Source of the DNA: Clostridia bacterium
GTDB taxonomy: Bacteria > Bacillota > Clostridia > Oscillospirales > Ruminococcaceae
Length of the DNA: 13,172 bases
Assembly (NCBI GenBank): GCA_021152595.1
Contig: JAGKVC010000092.1
Span: 1 to 13,172 of the forward strand
Reading direction: 5' to 3'
A program made the translations under genes and the position numbers. Shown piece after piece: positions 1 to 6,706 of the stretch; position 1 is the stretch's first letter; the number at the start of each line of letters is the position of its first letter. A model generated the notes under the pieces. The model was not told where the DNA came from, made no database searches, and saw nothing but the letters and a program-made list of their open reading frames with translations.

Positions 1-636
1 GAGTTTGAAATAAAGGCTTACCCAGCTGTAAAAGCAGGGATTGTGAAATGGCCTATGTCGGTTATCCGTGTTGCGTCCGAGGACAGAAAGCAGCTGTCGG
101 AATGCTGTGCTGATATTCTTGCCAAATGGAGAGGGTACTCCGATGAAGGCGTGTTCATCTTTGCTGAAACAGATGGAGAACCGCACAACACAATTACTCC
201 TATTGCAAGAAAAAACGGTAATGTTTACGAGTGCGATCTCGTACTCAGAAACAATATCACGACAGAGGAACGTCCTCTTGGCGTATATCATCCAAATCCG
301 TCGCTTCATCATATCAAGAAAGAAAACATCGGTCTGATTGAGGTTATGGGACTTGCTGTGCTTCCTGCAAGACTTGCAAAGGAAATAAATATGCTTGAAA
401 CAGCAATGCTTAATAAGGAGAACCTTTATAACTACCCTGAACTGACACAGCACGCTGAATGGGCAGAGAATATTTTAAAGCGTTATCCCGATTTCAGCAA
501 AGAAAATGCGAGAGCAATTCTGGAACAGGAAATTGGTAAAGTCTTTCTGGAAGTTCTTGAGGATGCTGGTGTGTTCAAAAGGAATGAGAACGGACAAAAA
601 GCATTTAAGGAATTTATTACAAGCATCAATGAATAA
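1..636 (+). CDS. galT: UDP-glucose--hexose-1-phosphate uridylyltransferase, class II (3' part)
   Basis: This is the C-terminal 211 residues of galactose-1-phosphate uridylyltransferase. The enzyme exchanges galactose-1-phosphate for the glucose-1-phosphate of UDP-glucose in the cytoplasmic Leloir pathway. The frame is open from base 1, and the codons before the GTG at 43 continue the family sequence (EFEIKAYPAVKAGIVKWPM), so that GTG is an internal valine and the true start lies outside the window. Diagnostic stretches are KWPMSVIRVASEDR near the start and YHPNPSLHHIKKENIGLIEV followed by MGLAVLPARL in the middle. These match the Firmicutes-type GalT family, which is about 490-510 aa, so roughly the last 40 percent is present. 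The helical C-terminus ends normally at TAA 634-636. A hairpin terminator follows. The gene is more AT-rich than the genes beyond about 1218. Confidence 0.93.
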   Translation, partial: EFEIKAYPAVKAGIVKWPMSVIRVASEDRKQLSECCADILAKWRGYSDEGVFIFAETDGEPHNTITPIARKNGNVYECDLVLRNNITTEERPLGVYHPNPSLHHIKKENIGLIEVMGLAVLPARLAKEINMLETAMLNKENLYNYPELTQHAEWAENILKRYPDFSKENARAILEQEIGKVFLEVLEDAGVFKRNENGQKAFKEFITSINE

Positions 637-640
637 AACA

Positions 641-680
641 AGAGCAGTACCGCAACTAAGCGATACTGCTCTGTCTGTTT
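641..680 (+). terminator. Intrinsic terminator after galT
   Basis: A perfect 9-bp inverted repeat (AGAGCAGTA at 641-649 and TACTGCTCT at 664-672) encloses a 14-nt loop and is followed by a T-rich run (GTCTGTTT). It begins five bases after the galT stop. The T-run is imperfect, so efficiency is uncertain. Confidence 0.65.
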
Positions 681-840
681 ATACATTAGCCACCGTTTAG
701 TAAATAACCATTAGTATTTTGGAATACTTCTGTATGGTCATCGCCATAAATGTAGAGCTTTTTGTTATGTTCTCAGACGAACGGAAATGCCCCTCAGCAC
801 CTTTCAAGCCTGCGGAGCGGAAAACTATAACCACCTGAAA

Positions 841-885
841 AGAAAAGACCTGAGAAATGCTTGTATGAGCAAATCTCAGGTCTTT
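841..885 (-). terminator. Intrinsic terminator, best read on the minus strand
   Basis: Twelve base pairs (AAAGACCTGAGA 844-855 with TCTCAGGTCTTT 874-885), then a 2x2 AA/AA internal loop, four more pairs (TGCT 858-861 with AGCA 868-871) and a 6-nt loop. Read on the minus strand the hairpin runs into a T-rich tail (TCTTTTC). On the plus strand the tail is poor. This fits the end of a minus-strand transcript coming from about 991-1200. Confidence 0.65.
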
Positions 886-990
886 GTCTGCTATTCAGGC
901 AGTTATTTCGTTGCACGCCATAATGCCGATCTGAACCTCAGAGTAACGGAAAGCGAGTGTGTCATTAGACTTTGGGCTATTGGACTGCAA

Positions 991-1182
991 TCAGCCTATA
1001 TTCCAAAATCGTTCAAAGAAAGCCTTTAGCTTCTCAATGACTGTTTCTTTCTTCGCCTTGCGGTTTCCACCGCCACCGCCAAAACGGGACACGGCAGGAA
1101 GTATTTTGTCTATGTCCGTACCTGTTGTCTTGATAGGAGCTTTACCAATATTATCCTCAATACCGCAATATCGACTATACAT
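991..1182 (-). pseudogene. Possible C-terminal remnant of a minus-strand gene, unrecognised
   Basis: A 63-codon reading frame encodes a short basic peptide containing a glycine run (SRFGGGGGNRKAKKE) followed by an amphipathic helix-like tail ending in ERFWNIG. I do not recognise the family. Two things suggest a gene end and not noise: the composition looks protein-like, and a good minus-strand terminator lies about 105 bases downstream. An in-frame TAA sits just upstream (minus strand, 1200-1198), right at the breakpoint with the helicase fragment. I see no ribosome binding site at the ATG, so an independent small gene is unlikely. It may be a residue of a mobile element; that is inference. 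Confidence 0.3.
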
Positions 1183-1217
1183 ACCGCAACTTTTCGTTTA
1201 GTGGGAGTGCCGCAATT

Positions 1218-2066
1218 GGCACGGCGCTCGAAAACAAGGTCGATGAAATGATCGCGCTGATCCGGATTTTACAGCCGGAGATTGCTTCGGAAATCCGCGG
1301 CATGACCTATCTTTCCTCTGCGCCGCAGTTCCGGCGGATCATCGCGCTGGTCTATTACCGCAGAAAGCGTGAGGATGTCCTGACGGAACTGCCGGATCTC
1401 ATCGAGAACCGCGAATGGTGTACGATGAATCCGGCCGAGAAGGCGGCCTATGAGCAGGCAGTGCTCTCCGGAAACTATACCGAGGCGCGGCGCGTTTCAT
1501 GGAATGTCCCCGACATCAAGGATTCCTCGAAGGCTGTCCGGATGCTGGAGCTTGTGGAAGAAGCTGCCGCAGACGGGCGCAAGGTGATCATATTCTCATT
1601 TTTCCTCGATACAATCCGCAAAATTACACTGCTGCTCGGGGAACGCTGCATGGAGCCGATCAGCGGCGCCGTATCGCCGCAGCGGCGGCAGGAGATCGTC
1701 GATGCATTCGATCAGGCGCCAGCCGGAACGGTGCTTGCCGCACAGATCCAATCCGGCGGCACAGGACTGAATATTCAGTCGGCAAGCGTTGTGATTCTCT
1801 GTGAGCCGCAGTTCAAGCCGTCCATCGAAAATCAGGCCATCGCGCGCGCATACCGCATGGGACAGACGCGCAATGTGCTGGTATACCGGCTGCTGTGTGA
1901 GGATTCCGTCGATGAAAAGCTCACCGGATTGCTCGAGGATAAGCAGGTGATTTTCGATGCGTTTGCGGATCAGTCCGAGGCAGCACTCGAAAGCGGCGAG
2001 ATCGACGAGCAGACCTTCAGCTCAATCATCAAAGAGGAAGCCGACCGCATTAACGCGAAAAAGTAA
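1218..2066 (+). pseudogene. SNF2-family DEAD/DEAH-box helicase, C-terminal half only (5' truncated)
   Basis: The fragment encodes the second RecA-like domain of a SNF2/Swi2-type ATPase. Homology starts abruptly at GTALENKVDEM, normally the (T/S)GT.LEN motif at the end of the first domain. Further motifs are KVIIFSFFLDTIRKI, the QSGGTGLNIQSA stretch with CEPQFKPSIENQ, and ARAYRMGQ with the arginine finger. The P-loop, DEAH box and the rest of the N-terminal domain are absent, so ATPase activity is not expected. The frame is open back to 1137, but the residues before 1218 do not fit the family. The first ATG is at 1248 and has no clear ribosome binding site. The sequence is GC-richer than the left flank. 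The stop is 13 bases before the glycerate kinase start, so the two may once have shared a transcript. Confidence 0.8.
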
Positions 2067-2079
2067 CACAGGTGATCAT

Positions 2080-3213
2080 ATGAAAATTGTAATCGCAGCG
2101 GATTCTTTCAAAGGCAGTCTCTCATCAGCCGATGCCGGACATGCAGCCGCATCCGGCATTCTGCGCGTATTTCCCGATGCGGAAATCACGGTTTATCCGG
2201 TCGCGGACGGCGGTGAGGGAACGGTGGATGCTCTGGTATCCGGTTCGGGCGGTGCATACCGGACGGTGACAGTCTCCGATCCGCTCGACAGACCGGTTCA
2301 GGCGCAATACGGCATACTTCCCGATCAGACCGCGGTCATTGAAATGGCTGCTGCATCGGGGCTGCCGCTCTTATCCGGACCGGAGCGTAATCCGATGCAC
2401 ACAACGACCTATGGATTCGGGGAACTGATCGCGGATGCCGTTTATCAGGGCTGCCGCAGATTCATTCTCGGGATTGGCGGAAGCGCAACCAATGACTGCG
2501 GCATCGGCTGCTTGCAGGCGCTCGGCTTCGGATTCTGTGACAAAGGCGGAAAACAGGTTCCGCATGGCGCAGCCGGGCTTGCAAAGGTGCATCATATCAC
2601 CGAAGATGCAGTCCTGCCTGCGCTTCGGGAATGTCAGTTTCATGTCGCCTGCGATGTGACAAATCCCCTTTGCGGCAGGAACGGATGCAGCAAAGTATTC
2701 GCACCGCAAAAGGGCGCGGATGCAGAAATGATCGAAAAAATGGAACAGTCCATGCAGCGCTTTTCCGCTCTGGTAAAAGCATATGATCCGGATTCTGACG
2801 CTGACCGTTCCGGTTCGGGCGCGGCAGGCGGTCTTGGATTTGCACTGCGTACCTTCCTGCATGCAGAGCTGAAGCCCGGCATTGACATTGTCATCCGGCA
2901 GACCGGTCTTGCGGCAGCAATCCGGCATGCAGATATCGTTGTAACCGGTGAGGGGCGGCTGGATGCGCAGACCGTCATGGGGAAAGTGCCCGCCGGTATC
3001 GCCAAAACCGCAAAGAAATACGGAAAGCCGGTGATCGCATTCTGCGGCTGCGTCGGGGAGGGTGCTGAGATCTGCAATCAGCACGGGATTGATGCATATT
3101 TTCCGATTCTGCGCGCCGTGACAACTGCGGAGGAAGCAATGGAGCCGGATACCGCCGGAAAGAATCTGGCGGATACCGCAGAGCAGGTGTTCAGATTATT
3201 CCGATTCAAATAA
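2080..3213 (+). CDS. garK: Glycerate kinase (GarK/GlxK family)
   Basis: A 377-aa soluble enzyme that phosphorylates glycerate with ATP (glycerate 2-kinase in characterised members), feeding it into lower glycolysis. Length is normal for the family (about 370-385 aa). Visible motifs are the N-terminal IVIAADSFKGSLSS (residues 3-16), VADGGEGTVDAL (41-52), GIGGSATND (131-139), DVTNPLCG (192-199), GAAGGLGFA (247-255) and TGEGRLDAQT (289-298). I chose the ATG at 2080 because AGGTGA lies just before it at 2070-2075 and the protein then begins exactly at the conserved N-terminus. The frame runs open further upstream inside the helicase fragment, but that is not family sequence. Its upstream neighbour is truncated, so its current promoter is unclear. 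A terminator follows. The symbol garK is by family; glxK is used for the same family. Confidence 0.93.
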   Translation: MKIVIAADSFKGSLSSADAGHAAASGILRVFPDAEITVYPVADGGEGTVDALVSGSGGAYRTVTVSDPLDRPVQAQYGILPDQTAVIEMAAASGLPLLSGPERNPMHTTTYGFGELIADAVYQGCRRFILGIGGSATNDCGIGCLQALGFGFCDKGGKQVPHGAAGLAKVHHITEDAVLPALRECQFHVACDVTNPLCGRNGCSKVFAPQKGADAEMIEKMEQSMQRFSALVKAYDPDSDADRSGSGAAGGLGFALRTFLHAELKPGIDIVIRQTGLAAAIRHADIVVTGEGRLDAQTVMGKVPAGIAKTAKKYGKPVIAFCGCVGEGAEICNQHGIDAYFPILRAVTTAEEAMEPDTAGKNLADTAEQVFRLFRFK

Positions 3214-3219
3214 ACATGA

Positions 3220-3256
3220 GAATCCGTGTCCGGCTTTGACCGGACATTCCTTTTTA
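3220..3256 (+). terminator. Intrinsic terminator after glycerate kinase
   Basis: Seven base pairs (TGTCCGG 3227-3233 with CCGGACA 3240-3246) with a 6-nt loop, followed by TTCCTTTTTA. It starts seven bases after the glycerate kinase stop. Confidence 0.8.
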
Positions 3257-3385
3257 TGTGCAGCATTTCAAACTGCAATTTCTGCCGGAGGAGGCCGGTC
3301 TGCTGCCGGAACATGCTGAAACCGTTACGGTCAATGTATAGCGCAGATTGATACCGCTACCCTCCGGAAGGGAAACTGAATACAA

Positions 3386-3426
3386 AAAGTCACCCGCCTG
3401 TGCAGACGGGTGACTTTGCTTTTTAT
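3386..3426. terminator. Bidirectional terminator between convergent genes
   Basis: An 11-bp perfect stem (AAAGTCACCCG 3386-3396 with CGGGTGACTTT 3407-3417) and a 10-nt loop. On the minus strand it is followed by TTTTTGTATTC and ends the minus-strand gene whose stop is at 3423, overlapping the right edge of the signal. On the plus strand it is followed by GCTTTTTATG, giving glycerate kinase a second stop signal. Confidence 0.85.
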
Positions 3427-4235
3427 GCAGGATGCGCCGATGCAACGACGGTCTGTGCAAGTTCGGGATCATCGCTCTGCACCAGCAGGGTTCTGACATT
3501 CTCATCATCAGAAACCGGATAGTAAGTTACCGTAAGCTGATATCTGCCGCCCCTTGAGCGCCGCTGACGAATGATCGCGTTCCATGCATCCGATTCTAAG
3601 TAATAAGCGCATTCCTCCACGTTCAGCGGTTGTTCCAGCGGATGCTTCTCATCATCCTTTATTCCCATGTATGCCGGAACCATAATTGAAGCAAGTGTCG
3701 AGAGTTTTACAGATGCATAAGCCTCGCTCAGCGAAAATTTGTTGTAATTCAGCGGATCTGTTCTCTCCAGCAGATAAGCCCATTCATGGTCACTTTCCGG
3801 AATCTCACAGCCGATTTTTTTCATGCCGTGCTTCATGAGCCATCCGCATCCGGTGAGCCACTTCACAAACAGATGCGGATTTTTTTCCCGCATCCATTTC
3901 AGATCCTCACCTGCATCGTTTTCTTCGACAAGCGCCAGAATCCGGAGATCACATTTTGAAGCGTCCTGACTGGTATACTTGCTGTATTCTTCACGGTCTG
4001 TTTCTGATTCAAGGCAGTCCGGAGCATTCAGCTTCAGACCTGCCACAGAATATTCCGCAAAATCATCGGGAATCGCCGCATTGCTGTAAGGATACACGCC
4101 GGTCACTTTGTATCCCTGCTCAAAGACAGGGGAAATATAAAGTTTGAGATAAAGATAGCTTCCGCCGATCAGCAGAAGATATATCACTGCTAAAATGATC
4201 AGTACGATAATCAGTCGTTTTCTTCGTTTGCTCAT
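3423..4235 (-). CDS. Single-pass membrane protein of unknown function
   Basis: A 270-aa protein I do not recognise. It starts with a short positively charged cytoplasmic tail (MSKRRKR) and one hydrophobic segment (about residues 8-29, LIIVLIILAVIYLLLIG and following). A mixed-charge domain of about 235 residues, probably outside the membrane, follows. It contains Trp- and Cys-bearing stretches such as WLTGCGWLMKHGMKKIGC and ends in ELAQTVVASAHPA. I chose the ATG at 4235 because AAGGGAG lies seven bases upstream. An ATG 13 codons earlier has no ribosome binding site. The gene sits 114 bases downstream of the sulfatase-like gene on the same strand with no evident terminator between them, so co-transcription is likely. 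A role with that membrane enzyme is inference only. Confidence 0.75.
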   Translation of the reverse strand: MSKRRKRLIIVLIILAVIYLLLIGGSYLYLKLYISPVFEQGYKVTGVYPYSNAAIPDDFAEYSVAGLKLNAPDCLESETDREEYSKYTSQDASKCDLRILALVEENDAGEDLKWMREKNPHLFVKWLTGCGWLMKHGMKKIGCEIPESDHEWAYLLERTDPLNYNKFSLSEAYASVKLSTLASIMVPAYMGIKDDEKHPLEQPLNVEECAYYLESDAWNAIIRQRRSRGGRYQLTVTYYPVSDDENVRTLLVQSDDPELAQTVVASAHPA

Positions 4236-4349
4236 ATGAATTCTCCCTTCGTATTTGCTGTTTCCGTTGATCATGATTTGTTACAGAATTTGATGCCGCT
4301 GAACGCAGGATGCGCGCCTGACATCACATGCAGAATCCCGTTTGTTCTT

Positions 4350-6395
4350 TCATGAGAGGGTTGTATTCAGGACAAGATCCGGCGAATCCTGCTCCTCATG
4401 GATCCGCAGATCCTCCTTTGTACCCGTGAAATAATAGCCGAAGAATCTGCTGTCCTCCGGATAATCCTTGACGCCGTCCTTCCGGAATGTGCGTCGCTGG
4501 AATACCAGACGTGTCCGGGTATCATCCTCGCTCCATGCAGAGACCGGCTTTCCGAACAGCTCCTCGTCGCCGCTCTGCGACAAGCCCATAATATCCAGAA
4601 TCGTTGCGGCATAATCCGTCAGCGAAACCGGCGCACTGCAATAGCGGATCTGCTCGCTCTGCTCATGCGGCTGCTTGATCAGAAAGATCGGCATGTTCAT
4701 CGGACGGGAATGCTCGCCGTGATCCGCGGTCACAATGATCAGGGCATCATCATAAGCGCCGAGATGCTTGAGCTGCGCAAAATATTTTTTCAGAATATCC
4801 AGACACATCGGCAGTGCATCCGCGCCCTCATTGTGCAGACCTGTGAGATGCTGCACCGTGAAAAACGGCTTTCCGCTTTCCGAAACGCGAAGATTGAGAT
4901 CCTGCAAAAATTCATCATTTTCAACGATGCAAGCGGTCTTCACCATGACAGCATCATTTCCGAAGCCGTTTACCGGTTCCGAAAAGCGCTTCATGCACAG
5001 CGGCAATGCACGGTATACGAGCAGTGTGCGGATGCTGCGGTAGAGCATATCCTTGTCAATGCTGGTGGAATCCGGTGTCAGGTCATTCAGATTGTCGAGA
5101 TAATCCTGAAAGGGCGTATAATCATTTGCTGCAAATTCGCCGAATGCATGCACGGTGTAATCCGCTTCCCGCAGGAGCCTGTAAAATTCCTTTGCAGGTG
5201 CATCGGCGCAGATCTCCTCATACCACGCGGTGATCTCCCTGCCCGGCAGTGTGCGGGATGCGGTCAGCATGCCGGGGATGGAAAGAACGGTCGAATCATA
5301 CTGCATCGCCGTATTCGTGTAGTATGTAAAATCGTGCAGGCATGCAAACGCCTCCGGATCTGCGGCATAGCCATCCTCAAAATACTGCTGATCGGCACCG
5401 TCCAGAATGATCGTGATGATATTCCGGTCGGCGGAGACCACGAACTGCTCCGCACCCGAGGGGCGCTTGACACCGACGGTCTTGGCGGCAGGCGGTGCAG
5501 TCACGCCGAGAATCACCAGCGAAATGAGCTGGATGCCGCCGAGCAGTGCGGACAGATAAAAGCTGACACCGGGCGCTGCAAGCTGTCTGCCCCTCCCCTT
5601 CCGGATCAGCCATTCCGCCAGAAACGGCACCGTGAAGAGCAGCACCCAGATCAGCGCATTCCGGATGCATGCGCCGGTCATATCCGCCCAGTCTACGGTA
5701 CCGGCACCGATCTCCGGCAGGCTCCGGTTCATGAACATATACTGCACATACACGCACAGCAGAATGCCGGATATGCCGCAGCAAAACCTGCGCAGCCATG
5801 CAGTCCGCAGCGAGCAGAGCAGCGATGTCCCGGCAGCCGCGGCAATCACCGTACTGAGCAGGAAATGCGGCGCGAATTTCAGATAGGCATACTGCATCTG
5901 ACTCCGGTTTCCGAAATAAGTTTCCGAGGGCAGAAAGAGCAATACGGTAAAGCTGAGCGCAAGGCTCACCACAGAGCATTTCAGCAGCAGCTCCGAATGC
6001 TGCTCTCCGCCGAACAGCCGGAGCAGAACCGCAAAGAGCAATTCCGAGACGCCGATAAAGAAAATCAGCGTGGCAAAGCCGGTCATCAGGATCCAGAAAT
6101 CGCTCATCACGGCACGGAAGCTGTCCGGCGGCCGCATCGAAAAGGTCAGCGTATACAGGCTGACCAGATGCACGGCGATTGCATTCTGCATCACGGCTTG
6201 ATGGAGCTTCCATTTGAATATGACAAAGCCGGAAACCGCTGCACACGCAAGCGCTGCCGGAAGCGGCATCCCGAAAACCTGATTGCAGTATAAAATCACC
6301 GAAGCGAGAAACAAAACGGCAAAGCATAATCCGCCCTTCCGCCTGACCGGTTCCCGCAGTGTCAGCGGATTCATCACTTTCGATATGATGTTCAA
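4350..6395 (-). CDS. Multi-pass membrane protein with sulfatase/alkaline-phosphatase-superfamily domain
   Basis: A 681-aa protein. Residues about 22-300 contain roughly eight or nine hydrophobic segments (for example 22-40, 103-126, 176-198, 246-263, 277-300). Residues about 325-605 form an alkaline-phosphatase-superfamily catalytic domain, probably extracellular. Its signatures are NIITIILDGAD (metal-ligand Asp332), a Ser/Thr-rich DSTVLSIPGMLTA (367-379) where the nucleophile Ser/Thr is expected, and IIVTADHGEHS (Asp558, His559). The layout recalls phosphoglycerol, phosphoethanolamine or lipoteichoic-acid type transferases and membrane sulfatases; the substrate cannot be read from sequence. 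The start is a TTG at 6395, eight bases after GAGAGG. A GTG and an ATG six and seven codons further in are weaker alternatives. A long unused frame runs antisense to it. The gene is divergent from the LRR-dockerin gene and probably heads a two-gene operon. Confidence 0.85.
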   Translation of the reverse strand: MNIISKVMNPLTLREPVRRKGGLCFAVLFLASVILYCNQVFGMPLPAALACAAVSGFVIFKWKLHQAVMQNAIAVHLVSLYTLTFSMRPPDSFRAVMSDFWILMTGFATLIFFIGVSELLFAVLLRLFGGEQHSELLLKCSVVSLALSFTVLLFLPSETYFGNRSQMQYAYLKFAPHFLLSTVIAAAAGTSLLCSLRTAWLRRFCCGISGILLCVYVQYMFMNRSLPEIGAGTVDWADMTGACIRNALIWVLLFTVPFLAEWLIRKGRGRQLAAPGVSFYLSALLGGIQLISLVILGVTAPPAAKTVGVKRPSGAEQFVVSADRNIITIILDGADQQYFEDGYAADPEAFACLHDFTYYTNTAMQYDSTVLSIPGMLTASRTLPGREITAWYEEICADAPAKEFYRLLREADYTVHAFGEFAANDYTPFQDYLDNLNDLTPDSTSIDKDMLYRSIRTLLVYRALPLCMKRFSEPVNGFGNDAVMVKTACIVENDEFLQDLNLRVSESGKPFFTVQHLTGLHNEGADALPMCLDILKKYFAQLKHLGAYDDALIIVTADHGEHSRPMNMPIFLIKQPHEQSEQIRYCSAPVSLTDYAATILDIMGLSQSGDEELFGKPVSAWSEDDTRTRLVFQRRTFRKDGVKDYPEDSRFFGYYFTGTKEDLRIHEEQDSPDLVLNTTLS

Positions 6396-6524
6396 AATAT
6401 CTTCCTCTCTTTTTTATATTGATGTACCAATTAAATCCTGAAGATGAGATGCGCAGTATCACGGCAAAAAGGCAAGCAGATCGCTTCAAGAGATCGTTGG
6501 GACATCAATAGAAGCGCAAAGGCT
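6396..6524 (-). ncRNA. Structured 5' leader of the sulfatase-like gene
   Basis: The transcript from the promoter at 6531-6559 would carry about 130 nt before the TTG start. On the minus strand this RNA can fold into an extended hairpin. Nine pairs form between 6510-6502 and 6425-6417 (UAUUGAUGU with ACAUCAAUA). A single mismatch follows, then four pairs (6500-6497 with 6430-6427), a symmetric 5x5 internal loop and eight pairs with one G-U (6491-6484 with 6443-6436). A terminal part of 40 nt closes it. The last pair lies seven bases before the GAGAGG of the ribosome binding site. I do not recognise a known riboswitch class. A 32-codon ATG frame begins near the predicted transcription start, probably by chance. 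Confidence 0.45.
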
Positions 6525-6530
6525 ATCATC

Positions 6531-6559
6531 ATGTTATCATATCGGCAGGGATTTGTCAA
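6531..6559 (-). promoter_or_regulatory. SigA-type promoter of the sulfatase-like gene
   Basis: On the minus strand TTGACA (6559-6554), a 17-base spacer and TAACAT (6536-6531), with a TG one base before the -10 box. The -35 and spacing are consensus. Transcription should start near 6524. Confidence 0.75.
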
Positions 6560-6613
6560 GTGAATGCCGGAACTTTGCGCCGTGTGTTACTTTAATTTTG
6601 GCGATATTTCATA

Positions 6614-6642
6614 TTGACATGCCAAAAGAGAAATGATATAAT
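6614..6642 (+). promoter_or_regulatory. Full-consensus SigA promoter of the LRR-dockerin gene
   Basis: TTGACA (6614-6619), exactly 17 bases, TATAAT (6637-6642), preceded by TGA in the extended -10 position. This is a perfect match to the housekeeping consensus and should be strong unless repressed. A palindrome starts five bases after the -10 box, where a repressor could block initiation. Confidence 0.9.
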
Positions 6643-6647
6643 AAAAA

Positions 6648-6683
6648 CGGTATACCTATATATAGTATACCGCTGACACAATT
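6648..6683 (+). promoter_or_regulatory. Shared palindromic leader element, copy 1
   Basis: CGGTATAC (6648-6655) and GTATACCG (6665-6672) form an 8-bp inverted repeat with a 9-nt AT spacer, followed by CTGACACAAT up to about 6682. The same GGTATAC/GTAT(R)CC arrangement and an identical CCGCTGACACAAT lie in front of the second dockerin gene. GGTATAC begins six bases after the -10 box in both. It could be a DNA operator at the transcription start or a hairpin at the 5' end of the mRNA. Confidence 0.6.
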
Positions 6684-6706
6684 CTGTTTTACACAAGGAG
6701 GATAAA

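Larger units (their letters stand above)
681..1217. other. AT-rich gene-poor stretch with mobile-DNA or remnant character
   Basis: About 540 bases hold no convincing complete gene. The contents are a small hairpin (AGTATT-TTGG-AATACT, 713-728), a strong minus-strand terminator (841-885), a short minus-strand reading frame that looks like a C-terminal fragment (991-1182), and several copies of a TACCGCAA motif (648-655, 1161-1168, 1183-1190). A plus-strand frame at 787-1029 exists but lies over the terminator and resembles no protein I recognise. Base composition resembles galT, not the helicase and kinase that follow. The stretch ends where the SNF2 helicase homology begins abruptly. Confidence 0.6.
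6396..6706. other. Divergent intergenic region with two promoters
   Basis: This 311-base region separates the sulfatase-like gene (leftward) from the LRR-dockerin gene (rightward). It holds the structured leader, the leftward promoter (6531-6559), the rightward promoter (6614-6642) and the palindromic leader element of the LRR gene (6648-6672). The two -35 boxes are about 55 bases apart and the promoters point away from each other. I see no further gene. Confidence 0.75.

Noticed and set aside
787..1029. An 80-codon plus-strand frame in the AT-rich stretch
   Set aside because: It reads straight through the 844-885 hairpin, shows no ribosome binding site and has no recognisable sequence. A terminator inside the frame argues against it.
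1957..2079. An upstream extension of glycerate kinase into the helicase fragment
   Set aside because: The extra residues are out-of-frame helicase sequence. The ATG at 2080 has a ribosome binding site and gives the conserved N-terminus.
3262..3345. A short plus-strand frame ending in LPEHAETVTVNV before TAG
   Set aside because: It has a protein-like look and could be a decayed C-terminus, but it is under 30 codons, begins in a terminator tail and has no start signals, so I do not call it.
4398..6293. A 631-codon open frame antisense to the sulfatase-like gene
   Set aside because: The minus-strand protein has catalytic motifs and membrane segments. The plus-strand translation is rich in Arg, His, Gln and Cys with no recognisable domain, no signal and no ribosome binding site. 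It is an open shadow produced by GC-biased codons.
5377..6489. A 370-codon minus-strand frame overlapping the sulfatase-like gene
   Set aside because: It lies in a different frame from the domain-bearing protein, has Cys/Arg/Ala-rich composition, and starts in the structured leader without a ribosome binding site.
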